NCBI RefSeq assembly: GCF_040801785.1
Contig: NZ_CP161805.1
Coordinates: 248,001-312,000, forward strand
DNA length: 64,000 bases
Reading direction: 5' to 3'
DNA from: Sulfitobacter sp. LCG007
Lineage (GTDB): Bacteria > Pseudomonadota > Alphaproteobacteria > Rhodobacterales > Rhodobacteraceae
Shown: positions 27,176 through 36,552 of the stretch, in pieces
How positions within the stretch are numbered: position 1 is the stretch's first letter
How the letters are laid out: every line of letters begins with the position of its first letter
The notes under the pieces: model-generated
What the model saw: the letters and a program-made list of their open reading frames with translations, nothing else
Databases searched by the model: none
Told to the model about the DNA's origin: nothing
Made by a program: the position numbers and the translations under genes

Positions 27176-27780
27176 TACGCACGGCACGGGACGGCGGATT
27201 GCTCACCGTGACGCTGGACCGGCCCGGCAAGGCGAATGCGCTGACGCTGGCGATGCTCAGCGACCTCGTAGAGATCTTCGAGGCCGCGATAGACGACAGG
27301 GTGGTGCTGCTGACCGGGACCGGCGGGGTTTTCAGCGCCGGGGCCGATCTGCAGGAGGCGCGCGCGGGACTCGCCACCTCGGGCATCTGGGAACGCCTGT
27401 CGACGGCAGTGTCGGAATTGCGCGGTCTCAGCATCGCGGCGCTCAACGGGACGCTTGCGGGCGGTGCCATGGGGATGGTGCTCGCCTGCGACCTCCGCCT
27501 CGCCGTGCCCTCCGCGAATTTCTTCTATCCGGTGATGAAACTCGGCTTTCTCCCACAGCCCGGCGATCCGGCGCGCATGGCGGCGCTCGTGGGCCCGGCC
27601 CGGGCCAAGCTCATGCTGATGGGCGGCCAGCGGATCACGGCGGACGAGGCGCTGGCCTTCGGACTGATCGACCGTATCGTCGCGCCGGCGGATCTGATCG
27701 GCACCGCGCATGCCATCGCGGCCGATACGCTCGCTGCGACGCCCGAGGTCGCCGCGGGTATCAAGTCGATGTGCCGGTGA
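27172..27780 (+). CDS. enoyl-CoA hydratase/isomerase family protein (short)
   Basis: This 202-residue crotonase-fold protein carries FSAGADLQEAR, which marks the first oxyanion-hole segment, and SIAALNGTLAGGAMGMVLACD, the second. It is about 50 residues shorter than typical members (about 255), mainly because the C-terminal trimerisation helices are reduced. The start ATG 27172 overlaps the SDR stop. Together the pair looks like a small acyl-CoA module, but no acyl-CoA dehydrogenase or thiolase is adjacent and the substrate is unknown. Confidence 0.85.
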   Translation: MIRTARDGGLLTVTLDRPGKANALTLAMLSDLVEIFEAAIDDRVVLLTGTGGVFSAGADLQEARAGLATSGIWERLSTAVSELRGLSIAALNGTLAGGAMGMVLACDLRLAVPSANFFYPVMKLGFLPQPGDPARMAALVGPARAKLMLMGGQRITADEALAFGLIDRIVAPADLIGTAHAIAADTLAATPEVAAGIKSMCR

Positions 27781-27803
27781 GATCGGTGGCGGTGCGCGTG
27801 GCG

Positions 27804-28109
27804 TCAGCGCTTGCGCATGCCGCCGGGAACGCGCGAGCTGAACCCGGGCGGGCGCTTTCGGACCCAGCTTGCGAATTTCGCAAGCCGGGGATGCTTGCGC
27901 AGCGCCTCGGGGGTCGCGTAGTCGCGTGCGATCTCGGCCTCGGTCAGCGTGGCATGGATCTCGCGGTGGCAGATGTGATGCATGAGAACGGTCGGCCCGC
28001 CCTTGCCGCCTTTGAGTTTCGGCACGAGGTGATGCACGCTCTGCGGGACGTCCGGAGGTATCGGGCGCAGGCAGAGCGGGCAGAGCGGATCGGGACCGGT
28101 GGTTGGCAT
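27804..28109 (-). CDS. HNH endonuclease-like protein
   Basis: The 101-residue protein has a Zn-binding CPLC (10-13), the HNH-type VHHLVPKLKGGKGG with His27/His28, and the second metal-side segment MHHICHREIHATLTE. The C-terminal half is basic, ending in RKRPPGFSSRVPGGMRKR. Stand-alone HNH proteins of this kind are common in Rhodobacteraceae; their DNA targets and roles are unknown. It is divergent from the flavoprotein at 28154 and converges with the enoyl-CoA hydratase. Confidence 0.8.
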   Translation of the reverse strand: MPTTGPDPLCPLCLRPIPPDVPQSVHHLVPKLKGGKGGPTVLMHHICHREIHATLTEAEIARDYATPEALRKHPRLAKFASWVRKRPPGFSSRVPGGMRKR

Positions 28110-28153
28110 GCGGCCCGAGACTGGGACATCCCGCCGCGCTGCGCAAGGATCTG

Positions 28154-29335
28154 ATGGGCATGGCGGATGCGGTCGTCATAGGAGGGGGGCCGGCGGGGCT
28201 GATGGCCGCCGAGGTGCTGGGTCGTGCGGGCGTCGCGGTGACGATCTACGAGGCGAAACCGAGTATCGGACGCAAGTTCCTCATGGCCGGAAAGTCCGGG
28301 TTGAACCTGACCAGGGACGAACCGGCCCAGGCGTTTCTTCCACGCTATGGCGAGGCAATGCAGGTGCTGCGCCCGATGCTCGGATCTTTCGGCGCAGAGG
28401 CGGTGCAGGAATGGGCCCGGGGTCTCGGCCAGGAGTTGTTCACGGGCAGCACGGGACGGGTCTTTCCAAGGTCCATGAAGGCTTCGCCGCTTCTGCGCGC
28501 CTGGCGCGAGCGTCTCGATGCGCTTGGTGTGCGGATCGAGACCCGGATGCGCTGGACCGGTTGGGATGGCGCGTCGCTCAGCTTCGACGGTCCGGAGGGG
28601 CCGGTCTCGGTATCGGCCGGGGCCACCGTGCTGGCCCTTGGCGGGGCGAGCTGGCCAAGGCTCGGCTCCGACGGTGGCTGGCGCGACCTGCTGCGCGCGC
28701 GCGGCGTTCCGGTCACTTCCTTCGCCGCCGCCAATGCAGGGCTCGAGATCGCCTGGTCGGATCACATGCGCGCCCATTTCGGACAACCCCTGAAGGGGAT
28801 TGCGCTGAGTGCCGGGGATCTCGTGTCGCGGGGGGAGGCCATGCTGGCCGCCACGGGACTCGAAGGCGGCGGTGTCTACGAGATCAGCCGCGCGGCGCGC
28901 GAGGGCGCCCCGGTCCTGGTGGACCTTCTGCCCGACCTCGACCTGTCGGAAGCGGCGCGCAGGATCGCGCTGGCGCGGGGAAAGGCCAGCCTGTCGAATC
29001 ATTTGCGCCGGAAGCTCAGGCTCGATCCGGTGAAGCTGGCGCTGGCGCAGGAATGCGCGCGCCCCTTGCCCCCGGATCCTCAGGCGCTGGCTGGCCTGCT
29101 GAAGGCGCTTCGCCTGCCCGTCCTCGGGCTGCGTCCGCTCGAGAGCGCGATTTCGACCGCTGGCGGCGTGGCGTTCGAAGGGCTTGACCATGACCTGATG
29201 CTCAGGGCTATCCCGAGGACATACTGCGCCGGCGAGATGCTCGACTGGGAAGCGCCGACCGGCGGCTATCTTCTGACCGCCTGCCTCGCCACCGGGCGAT
29301 GGGCCGGCCTGTCTGCGGCGCGGCGTTTTCTTTAA
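28154..29335 (+). CDS. NAD(P)/FAD-dependent oxidoreductase, HI0933/TIGR03862 type flavoprotein
   Basis: The 393-residue protein opens with the FAD-binding motif VVIGGGPAGLMAAEVLGRAG and later shows KFLMAGKSGLNLTRDE, an internal Gly-rich LALGGASWPRLGSDG, and C-terminal VAFEGLDHDLML and GEMLDWEAPTGGYLLTACLATG, all conserved in this uncharacterised flavoprotein family. Substrate and partner are unknown. Start is ATG 28154 (or 28160), with AAGGA nearby. The stop lies in the repeated hairpin at 29323-29343. Confidence 0.88.
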   Translation: MGMADAVVIGGGPAGLMAAEVLGRAGVAVTIYEAKPSIGRKFLMAGKSGLNLTRDEPAQAFLPRYGEAMQVLRPMLGSFGAEAVQEWARGLGQELFTGSTGRVFPRSMKASPLLRAWRERLDALGVRIETRMRWTGWDGASLSFDGPEGPVSVSAGATVLALGGASWPRLGSDGGWRDLLRARGVPVTSFAAANAGLEIAWSDHMRAHFGQPLKGIALSAGDLVSRGEAMLAATGLEGGGVYEISRAAREGAPVLVDLLPDLDLSEAARRIALARGKASLSNHLRRKLRLDPVKLALAQECARPLPPDPQALAGLLKALRLPVLGLRPLESAISTAGGVAFEGLDHDLMLRAIPRTYCAGEMLDWEAPTGGYLLTACLATGRWAGLSAARRFL

Positions 29336-29366
29336 GAAAACGCACCGGAATTTTGCAAAATTCCGG
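29323..29366. repeat. composite palindromic element, copy 2
   Basis: The hairpin has arms GCGTTTTCTT and AAGAAAACGC (29323-29343) and contains the stop codon of the flavoprotein gene. It is followed directly by a perfect 22-bp palindrome (29345-29366) whose core is GGAATTTTGCAAAATTCC. The same arrangement occurs at 3249-3292. It sits between convergent genes and may act as a terminator. Confidence 0.8.
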
Positions 29367-29374
29367 GGTCGGAC

Positions 29375-29961
29375 CTAGCGTTCGGCGGCGCGCCGGAAGG
29401 CAGGTCGTGCGCGCAGGCGGTCGGCATAGTCGGAAAGCTTCCCGTCCAGGCGCGGAAACCTGGCGGCGACCGCCCAGTTGAGGCAGTGGACCGCCAGAAT
29501 GTCGGGAACGGAGATCTCATCGCCCATCAGGAACCCCGCTCCGAGCCGTTCGGAGAGGACCGATGCCGACCGCTCGAATTCGCGTTTCAACCCGTCCTTG
29601 ATCTGCGGCAGGCGCTCCTCCTCCGGCAGGACGAAGCTGTGCTTTGCCGCCGTCCACAGCAAGGCATCCATGTCGTCAATGAGCCACATGGTCATCGCAT
29701 CCTGCCGCGCCCGCGCGACACTGCCCGCAGGCGCCGTCAGTGCACCATGGCGGTCCCCGAGAAAGGCCATGATCGCATCCGAATCCGTGAGCACCGCGCC
29801 GTCCTCGCAGACCAGGGCGGGTATCTTTCCCAGGGGATTGTGCGCGAAGGCCTGCTCGGATCTGGGCAGGGCAGGGACGTGCTCATACGGCAGACCCAGC
29901 TCTTCCAGCATCCACATGATCCGGAATGCCGCGATCTCGTCGTTCCCACGACCCTGTACAT
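29375..29961 (-). pseudogene. glutathione S-transferase, frameshifted near its start
   Basis: The body (29375-29917, MWMLEELGLPYEHV onward) is a GST with the usual thioredoxin-fold N-terminus and a helical C-terminal domain. The expected first strand and catalytic-Ser region (MYRVVGTTRSR) is encoded from ATG 29961, one base after the holA stop, but in a different frame. The frame is restored to AFRIMWMLEE by adding one base around 29927-29934 (a CC run on the plus strand). Without that base the product would lack the first ~15 residues of the fold. It is either a sequencing error or a real inactivation. Confidence 0.75.
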
Positions 29962-29962
29962 G

Positions 29963-30979
29963 TCAGTTCTCTCCCTGGCGCTGCCGTCCCGCGACCGCGA
30001 TTCTTATGAACGCGCGTTCGACCAGCGCCATTCCCGGTGCGGTCTGCGCCGCCGAGCGCAGGGCGAGGTCGGTATCGGTCAGTTCGCTCAGCGCGCCCTC
30101 GAGCCGTTCTGCGCCCCAGCGCCGGGCCTGCGACATCATGCGGTCCCGGTTCGGTCCGAAGACCGCCGGGCGTCCACCCGGATCGCAGGCGACACGGTAG
30201 AGCGTGCGGAAATAGCGCATAGCGCCGATGCACAGGCCGACGGGCGTCGCGCCCTGGGAGACGAGCCGCTGCATCACCGGGCCGATGCGGTCCGTGTGCC
30301 CGTCCGCCACCACCACAAGCACGTCGTCCACATCTGCCTCGATCGATGACGGAGCGCAGGCGGCGATGTCCTCCGGGCCCAGCGGCTCGGGATCGCCGCG
30401 CTTGTAGAGCGCGATCTTCTCGATCGTCTGGCGGAAGTCGCCGGGATCGAGCGCGCGGGCGAGTTCCTCCAGCAGCGCCATCGCGGCGCCCTCCGGTCTC
30501 GCGAGTCCCGCATCCGAGACGATCTGTTCGATCTCGGCGCGTCCCGGCGGGTCGTCGTAGATGCCGATCGCCACGCAATTCCGGCTTTCCTCGAACAGCT
30601 TGCGCAGCTTCGACGCCGGCTTCAGCGCCCCGGCCGTCACGACGACCTGCGCGTCGCCGGGCTGCCAGTCCGAGAGTGCCGCGCGCACCGCTTCCGTATT
30701 CGCGTCGCCCGCGTCCTCGACGAAGGCCGCCCGCGCGCCGGGGAAGAAGCCGATCGCCTTCACCGCATCCAGCAGCCTTGCGCTATCGGTGCGCAGTTCG
30801 CTCCCGGTCATCCGGGACAGGCGCATCTCCTCATCCGCCCCCGCGCCCAGCAGCGCGGCCAGCATCTGCTGCCGTCGCAGGGCCACGCGCATGGCGTCGG
30901 CTCCGTAGATCAGCACCCCCGCCCGCCCGGTGTCCGGCTTGGCGAAGAAGCCGAGAGCATCGCGGGCGTTGAGCTTCAT
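29963..30979 (-). CDS. holA: DNA polymerase III delta subunit
   Basis: This 338-residue clamp-loader subunit has the N-terminal AAA+-like fold beginning LNARDALGFFAKP with YGADAMRVALRRQQ, and the later segment FRQTIEKIALYKRG, which marks HolA. It helps load the beta sliding clamp. The order leuS-lptE-holA with ATGA-type overlaps is a well-known gene arrangement. Its stop is one base from the start of the GST gene. Confidence 0.92.
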   Translation of the reverse strand: MKLNARDALGFFAKPDTGRAGVLIYGADAMRVALRRQQMLAALLGAGADEEMRLSRMTGSELRTDSARLLDAVKAIGFFPGARAAFVEDAGDANTEAVRAALSDWQPGDAQVVVTAGALKPASKLRKLFEESRNCVAIGIYDDPPGRAEIEQIVSDAGLARPEGAAMALLEELARALDPGDFRQTIEKIALYKRGDPEPLGPEDIAACAPSSIEADVDDVLVVVADGHTDRIGPVMQRLVSQGATPVGLCIGAMRYFRTLYRVACDPGGRPAVFGPNRDRMMSQARRWGAERLEGALSELTDTDLALRSAAQTAPGMALVERAFIRIAVAGRQRQGEN

Positions 30980-31452
30980 CCGAGATCACTGCTCAGCAGG
31001 CGCTGCACGATCTCGTCGGCGAGAATCGTCATCAGGCGGATCCGCGCGTCGCGCTCCGAGGCAAGTGTGGCGACGGTCGTGCCGGTGGCCGAATAGCCTG
31101 TGAAGCTGTCGACCGAGCCCGAGGTCACGACACGCCCGGTCGCAATCTCGGTCAGCGTGTAGTCGGCCTTACCCAGCAGGTTGAAGCGCGTCGTATACCC
31201 CTGGCGGTCCACCGCGAGGCCTTCCTCGCGTGTCGCCAGCGTGTATTCCAGGGTATAGGCAGCCGGCGCGCCGCGACCGAGCCGCTGCTCGAGCTGGCGG
31301 GTGACGACATAGCTGTCGGCGTCGTCGGGTTCGCTTACCAACACCTGGTTCTGCAACCGGGTCCCGGTACCGCCGGGGCCGTAGACAGGCTGGAACCCGC
31401 AGGCGGCCAGCGCCAGCAGGAGCGCCGGAAGAAGATGCCTAGACCACCACAT
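30976..31452 (-). CDS. lptE: LPS-assembly lipoprotein LptE
   Basis: The 158-residue lipoprotein has a signal with lipobox LAAC (Cys18) after [14 protein letters not shown]. LptE sits in the outer-membrane LptDE translocon that inserts lipopolysaccharide. The mature part has an alpha/beta fold with [13 protein letters not shown] and [16 protein letters not shown], and a C-terminal helix ([20 protein letters not shown]) typical of the family. It overlaps leuS and holA. Confidence 0.88.
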   Translation of the reverse strand: MWWSRHLLPALLLALAACGFQPVYGPGGTGTRLQNQVLVSEPDDADSYVVTRQLEQRLGRGAPAAYTLEYTLATREEGLAVDRQGYTTRFNLLGKADYTLTEIATGRVVTSGSVDSFTGYSATGTTVATLASERDARIRLMTILADEIVQRLLSSDLG

Positions 31453-33985
31453 TCACGATCCGTCCGGGCACCACGATGACTTTCTTGGGCGCGGACCCGT
31501 CGAGGGTGCGGGCCACATTGGGCTCTTCGAGTGCAAGCCTTTCGACTTCCGACTTCTCGAGATCGGCCGCGACCGTGATCTCGCCACGCCGCTTGCCGTT
31601 CACCTGGATCGGCAGGGTGACGGTGTCGGAAACAAGCATCGCCGGATCCGCCTTCGGCCAATCCGCAGTGGCGATCAGCCCGGGCTGACCGAAGCGGGCC
31701 CATATCTCCTCGGCAAGATGCGGCGTCATCGGCGACATCAGCTGTGCCAGGACAAGCATCGCCTCGCGCTGCGCCGCTGCCCCCGCAGTGGACTTCTGCA
31801 ACGTGGCGGTGAAGGCGTAAAGCCTTGCGATGGCGGCGTTGAAGCCGAAACTCTCGATGCCAAGCGTCACCTCATCGATGGTACGGTGCATCGCCCGCCT
31901 CAGTTCCTCGTCGCCCTCGCCCTCTCTCTCGCCTTCCATCCCGGCGATGCGCTCGGCCAGTGTCCAGACCCGGGAGAGGTGCTTGAAGGTCGCCTCGGCC
32001 CCCGAAGCGGTCCATTCCACGTCGCGTTCGGGCGGGCTGTCGGACAGGACGAACCAGCGCGCGGTATCGGCGCCGTAGGAGGAGATGATGCTGACGGGAT
32101 CGACCACGTTCTTCTTGGACTTCGACATCTTCGCGGACGGAACGATCTCGACGGGGGTGCCGTCGGCGAGCTTTCCATCGCTCACGTCCTCGGGAAGGTG
32201 ATAGACCGGCCGGTCGCGTTCGTCGCGGGTCATGTAGATCTCGTGCGTCACCATGCCCTGGGTGAAGAGCGCCTCGAAGGGTTCGATGGCCGAGGCGGGC
32301 AGGTGTCCGGTCCGGTGCATGGCGCGCGCGAAGAAGCGCGAGTAGAGCAGGTGCAGGATCGCATGCTCAATGCCGCCGATATACTGGTCGACGTTCATCC
32401 AGTAGGCGACATCCTCGGCCACGGTGGGCGTGTCGGCCCGAGGTGACGTGAAACGCGCGAAATACCACGACGAGTCCACGAAGGTGTCCATCGTGTCGGT
32501 CTCGCGCAGGGCCTTTCTGCCGCAACTCGGGCAGGCGGTGTCGCGCCAGGTGGGATGACGGTCGAGCGGATTTCCCGGCGTGTCGAAGCTGACGTCATAG
32601 GGCAGCTCGACGGGCAGGTTCTCTTTCTTCTCCGGCACCACGCCGCAGGTATCGCAATGCACCACCGGGATCGGCGCGCCCCAGTAGCGCTGACGCGACA
32701 GACCCCAGTCGCGCAGGCGGAACTTGGTCACGCCCCGGCCCACGCCGTTCGCCTCGCAGAAGTCGATGGCCGCCTCGATGGCCTCGTTGCCCGTCTGCGC
32801 GCTCTCACCGGCGAAACCCCGGTTGTAGAAGACCGTTTCCGTCTTGGCCGGGACGAAGGCCTCTTCGAATTCCTCCGGTGCGTCTTCGGACGGCAGGAAG
32901 GTGGGGATGATCGGCAGGCCGTATTTCGTCGCGAACTCGAAATCCCGCTGGTCGTGGGCCGGACAGCCGAAGATCGCTCCGGTGCCATAGTCCATCAACA
33001 CGAAATTGGCGATGTAGACGGGAAGTTCCCAGCCCGTGTCGAAGGGGTGACGCACCTTCAGGCCGGTATCGAAGCCCAGCTTTTCGGCCTTCTCGATCGC
33101 CTCCTCGGTCGTGCCTCCCTTGCGGCAGCGCGCGGTGAATTCCGCGATCGCGGGATCCTGCCGTTCGAGCACCCTCGCCAGCGGATGGTCCGGAGAGATG
33201 GCGAGGAAGGACGCCCCGAGCAGCGTGTCCGGCCGCGTGGTGTAGACGTCGACCCGGTCGAAGCCGTCCGGGGCATCGACCGTGGAGAAGGCGAATTGCA
33301 GACCCCGCGACCGGCCGATCCAGTTCTCCTGCATCAGCCTCACCTTGGCGGGCCAGTTCTCGAGCCCGTCGAGCGCCTCGAGAAGCTCTTCGGCGAAGTC
33401 CGATATCTTGAAGAACCACTGGGTGAGCGCGCGTCGCTCGACCTCGGCCCCCGAGCGCCAGCCCTTCCCGTCGATCACCTGCTCATTGGCGAGCACGGTC
33501 ATGTCGATCGGGTCCCAGTTCACCACCGCTTCCTTGCGATAGACCAGTCCCGCCTCGAGCATGTCGAGGAAGAGTGCCTGCTGCTGGCCGTAATACTCCG
33601 GATCGCAGGTGGCGAACTCGCGGCTCCAGTCGATGGAAAGGCCCAGCGGTTTCATCTGTGCGCGCATGTCGGCGATATTGCCGTAGGTCCAGTCCCTGGG
33701 GTGTCCCCCGATGGCCATGGCCGCATTTTCGGCCGGCATCCCGAAAGCGTCCCAGCCCATCGGATGCAGCACGTTGTGACCCGTCGAGAGCTTGTAGCGC
33801 GCGATCACGTCGCCCATGGCGTAGTTGCGCACATGGCCCATGTGGATGCGTCCCGACGGATAGGGGAACATCTCGAGCACATAGTATTTCGGCTTGTCCG
33901 CCGAGCGCACGGCCTCGAACACGGCCGCCTTGTCCCAGGCTGCCTGCCAGCGCGCTTCGATTTCGGAGGGGGTATAACGCTTCAT
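31439..33985 (-). CDS. leuS: leucyl-tRNA synthetase
   Basis: This 848-residue class I synthetase has HMGH (48-51) in [14 protein letters not shown] and KMSKS at 619-623. The connective editing domain holds [17 protein letters not shown] and a zinc-like CDTCG. The C-terminal anticodon-binding domain follows KMSKS. ATG 33985 ([13 protein letters not shown]) is the family start; longer in-frame extensions upstream are not needed. It is the first gene of the leuS-lptE-holA-GST transcript. Confidence 0.97.
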   Translation of the reverse strand: MKRYTPSEIEARWQAAWDKAAVFEAVRSADKPKYYVLEMFPYPSGRIHMGHVRNYAMGDVIARYKLSTGHNVLHPMGWDAFGMPAENAAMAIGGHPRDWTYGNIADMRAQMKPLGLSIDWSREFATCDPEYYGQQQALFLDMLEAGLVYRKEAVVNWDPIDMTVLANEQVIDGKGWRSGAEVERRALTQWFFKISDFAEELLEALDGLENWPAKVRLMQENWIGRSRGLQFAFSTVDAPDGFDRVDVYTTRPDTLLGASFLAISPDHPLARVLERQDPAIAEFTARCRKGGTTEEAIEKAEKLGFDTGLKVRHPFDTGWELPVYIANFVLMDYGTGAIFGCPAHDQRDFEFATKYGLPIIPTFLPSEDAPEEFEEAFVPAKTETVFYNRGFAGESAQTGNEAIEAAIDFCEANGVGRGVTKFRLRDWGLSRQRYWGAPIPVVHCDTCGVVPEKKENLPVELPYDVSFDTPGNPLDRHPTWRDTACPSCGRKALRETDTMDTFVDSSWYFARFTSPRADTPTVAEDVAYWMNVDQYIGGIEHAILHLLYSRFFARAMHRTGHLPASAIEPFEALFTQGMVTHEIYMTRDERDRPVYHLPEDVSDGKLADGTPVEIVPSAKMSKSKKNVVDPVSIISSYGADTARWFVLSDSPPERDVEWTASGAEATFKHLSRVWTLAERIAGMEGEREGEGDEELRRAMHRTIDEVTLGIESFGFNAAIARLYAFTATLQKSTAGAAAQREAMLVLAQLMSPMTPHLAEEIWARFGQPGLIATADWPKADPAMLVSDTVTLPIQVNGKRRGEITVAADLEKSEVERLALEEPNVARTLDGSAPKKVIVVPGRIVNVVV

Positions 33986-34096
33986 GATGCGTCCTTCGTG
34001 TTCGTATCGATCAGCGGGCCGGGCGAGATTGCGAGGACGCAGGCCCGTCATCCAGGATCCGCCGGTACTTCGCGGCATCGCTCCGGGGCAAGAGCC

Positions 34097-34588
34097 CTAG
34101 AGCCGGTTGTCCGAAATCCGCAGCTGCCGGGCACGGTTCAGGATCGCGTCCTCGACCGCTCGGATGGTTGCCGGGCTCGCCGAGCCGCCGCCGCTGGTCT
34201 GTATCGCCACGTTGAGCGAGCGCGCGTCCAGCGCGGGGTCGCTGATCAGCACGGTCGCCCGATAGGTGTTGCCGCCGCCAGGGGGGCGGCCGTAGCCCGT
34301 GACGATCACACCGGTGAACGGGTCGACGGTTTCGACCGGGAGAAAGTCCAGCACTTCGAGCGACGCGTCCCAGAGGTAGCGGTTGACCTGAACCTGGGTC
34401 TCGTAGTCGGGGCGGTTGAACAGCGACCAGATCGTCTGGCCTTCGCCGCGGGCGACGTCGCGATCCGGACCGGTGGTCTGGGACGGTGCCCGGTCGACAT
34501 TGCGCGTCCCCGAGGTCTGGCCGCAGGCGGCAAGAACCAGCATGAGGACCGGTACCGGCCAAAGGCGCATTGCTCTATGGAATTTCAT
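34097..34588 (-). CDS. DUF3576 family lipoprotein
   Basis: The 163-residue lipoprotein has signal MKFHRAMRLWPVPVLMLVL with lipobox LAAC (Cys22). The mature part includes IWSLFNRPDYETQVQVNRYL and LEVLDFLPVETVDPFTGVIV, typical of DUF3576 in Alphaproteobacteria. Function is unknown; it is probably anchored in the outer membrane. ATG 34588 is chosen by the signal peptide. It lies upstream of leuS (111 bases) and may share its transcript. The 268 bases above it, up to the porin start, hold both promoters and nothing else I can identify. Confidence 0.85.
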   Translation of the reverse strand: MKFHRAMRLWPVPVLMLVLAACGQTSGTRNVDRAPSQTTGPDRDVARGEGQTIWSLFNRPDYETQVQVNRYLWDASLEVLDFLPVETVDPFTGVIVTGYGRPPGGGNTYRATVLISDPALDARSLNVAIQTSGGGSASPATIRAVEDAILNRARQLRISDNRL

Positions 34589-34856
34589 CCGCTCGACCTT
34601 CTTAAGCTTTGCACAGAGCCTTAAACAATGGGGCAAATGCGGGCAAGTTCATTCTCCGCAAGCCCCTTGCCGGCAGGCTCGCGGACCCGTTTCCGGCCCT
34701 CCCGGGGATGGTGTGGCAAAGCTGCACCATCGATCCGCATTTTGGAAAGTGCCGGGACAGAGAACTTGTGTTGACGAACCCTAAGGCGGCATATGCAGCC
34801 CATATCAGGGTTGGATTCTCCAGTCTGGTTTTGGATTATAACTCGAGGGAACACGC

Positions 34857-35789
34857 ATGAAAAATCTCCTCCTCGCAACCACGGCCCTGGTCGTGACTGC
34901 CGGCGCCGCAGCCGCAGAAGTCGCTTTCAGCGGCTATGCACGCTTCGGTGTGAAGTACATTGAAGACCGTGAAGTCTCGTCCGGTTCGTTCGTCGACCTC
35001 GACGGCGACGGCGTTGCCGAGACCGAAGTGTTCGAAAAAGAAGAAACTTTCGTGACTTCGCGCTACCGTTTGAACATCGACATCATGACTGAGACCGATG
35101 GCGGCGTGAACCTCGAAGCTCGTGTGCGTATGCAGGCAAGCGACGGCGGTGCGGCCACTCTGAACGGTGCACGTTTCTCGGCATCGGCCGGCGGCCTGCG
35201 CATGGACCTCGGCAACATTGCTGGCGCGATCGACAACATGCCGAACTACTACGGTTATGAAATCGGTCTCACCGACTTCCTCGGCCAGTACAACGGCAAC
35301 GACTATTCGTTCGACGCCTACGACTCGTCGGGCACCGGCCAGAAGAACGCTGTCTACGCCGCCTACACCTTCGGCGCGTTCCAGCTTCTGGGTTCGTACT
35401 CGGATGACTCCGTCGACGACGAGCAGACCTCGGTTGCAATCGCCTACTCGGGCGACGCATTCGGCGTGGCATTCGGCTGGGCAAACGACGACACGCAGGG
35501 CGACCTGTTCGTCCTGACCGGCAACTACGACTTCGGCACCTTCGACCTCGTCGGCTTCTACTCGAACGCTGACGACGTTGGCGGCGACGCATGGGGTATG
35601 TCGGCTGACATCGAAGTCGGCGCTGCAACCTCGGTTCAGCTCGCCTACGGCGACGGCGACGGCGACGACAGCGAAGCATACGGTATCGGCTTCAAGCACA
35701 ACCTCGGCGGCGGCGCGTTCCTCCGCGGCGGTGTTGGCCAGAGCGACGACACCACCATTGCTGACCTCGGTGTTCGCTTCGACTTCTAA
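34857..35789 (+). CDS. Gram-negative porin
   Basis: The 310-residue protein has a 20-residue signal (cleaved near AAAAEV) and a beta-barrel mature part beginning EVAFSGYARFGVKYIED. Many alternating strands carry aromatic residues and very numerous Asp/Glu, and the C-terminus ends in LGVRFDF with terminal Phe, the outer-membrane insertion signal. It should form a 16-stranded trimeric pore for small solutes. The acidic surface fits a saline habitat. The ribosome binding site GAGGGA is good, and a strong terminator follows. Codon use is strongly biased, as for an abundant protein. Confidence 0.93.
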   Translation: MKNLLLATTALVVTAGAAAAEVAFSGYARFGVKYIEDREVSSGSFVDLDGDGVAETEVFEKEETFVTSRYRLNIDIMTETDGGVNLEARVRMQASDGGAATLNGARFSASAGGLRMDLGNIAGAIDNMPNYYGYEIGLTDFLGQYNGNDYSFDAYDSSGTGQKNAVYAAYTFGAFQLLGSYSDDSVDDEQTSVAIAYSGDAFGVAFGWANDDTQGDLFVLTGNYDFGTFDLVGFYSNADDVGGDAWGMSADIEVGAATSVQLAYGDGDGDDSEAYGIGFKHNLGGGAFLRGGVGQSDDTTIADLGVRFDF

Positions 35790-35812
35790 GTCGACCGGCA
35801 CTTGATGAGATC

Positions 35813-35843
35813 GGGCGGGCCTTCGGGTCCGCCCTTTCCTTTT
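35813..35843 (+). terminator. Rho-independent terminator after the porin gene
   Basis: A 9-bp stem pairs GGGCGGGCC (35813-35821) with GGTCCGCCC (35826-35834), has a TTCG tetraloop and is followed by TTTCCTTTT. It sits 23 bases after the porin stop, as expected for a strongly expressed single gene. Confidence 0.9.
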
Positions 35844-35889
35844 CCGCGGGCCTGATGTCTTCTGCGCCCGATCAGACAGGGGGTGCGAC

Positions 35890-36543
35890 ATGGGTCTTGC
35901 CGAGATTTCCGAGCGGGTGGCGAGGGCCGAGGCCGCGGCGAACCGCGCGCCGGGATCGGTGAGCCTTATCGCCGTCTCGAAGGTTCAGCCGAACGCGCGC
36001 GTGGCAGCGGTGCTGGACGAAGGCCACAGGATCTTCGGCGAGAACCGCGTTCAGGAGGCCGCCGGAAAGTGGCCGGATTTCCGCGAACGCTACGACGGCG
36101 TCGCGCTCCATCTCATCGGACCGCTGCAGACCAACAAGGCGCGCCAGGCATTCGATCTTTTCCAGGCGATCCATTCGCTCGACCGCCCCAAGCTCGCGAC
36201 CACGATCGCCCGGCTTGCACAGGAGACGGGGCGCTGCCCGGCGCTTTTCGTGCAGGTCAACACCGGAGAGGAAGCTCAGAAGGCGGGCGTGCTTCCATCC
36301 GAAGCGGACGCCTTCGTGGCCGATTGCCGCAAGCTCGATCTGACCGTCGAGGGGCTGATGTGCATCCCGCCCGTGGATGAGGAACCCGCGCTTCACTTCG
36401 CGCTGCTGGCAAAGATCGCCGCGCGCAACGGCCTGTCGGGCCTGAGCATGGGCATGAGCGGGGATTTCGAGCGCGCCATCGCACTGGGGGCGACCCATGT
36501 GCGCGTGGGATCGGCGATCTTCGGAGAACGCGTCGCGGGCTGA
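35890..36543 (+). CDS. YggS family PLP-binding homeostasis protein
   Basis: The 217-residue PLP protein has the single-domain alanine-racemase-like barrel with the PLP-binding Lys31 in LIAVSKVQP, then GENRVQEA, HLIGPLQTNKA and a glycine-rich phosphate site near GMSGDFERAI. YggS/PROSC proteins control vitamin B6 supply and amino-acid homeostasis. ATG 35890 is preceded by AGGGGGT. It converges with the L,D-transpeptidase. Confidence 0.92.
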   Translation: MGLAEISERVARAEAAANRAPGSVSLIAVSKVQPNARVAAVLDEGHRIFGENRVQEAAGKWPDFRERYDGVALHLIGPLQTNKARQAFDLFQAIHSLDRPKLATTIARLAQETGRCPALFVQVNTGEEAQKAGVLPSEADAFVADCRKLDLTVEGLMCIPPVDEEPALHFALLAKIAARNGLSGLSMGMSGDFERAIALGATHVRVGSAIFGERVAG

Positions 36544-36552
36544 GCGCCGGGA

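Noticed and set aside
29917-29917. ATG 29917 as the true start of the GST
   Set aside because: It would remove the first strand and the catalytic region of the GST fold; the family start is present at 29961 in another frame, so a frameshift explains the data better.
32555-34624. 689-residue open frame on the plus strand
   Set aside because: Entirely antisense to leuS and the DUF3576 gene; no recognisable domain and shadow-like composition.
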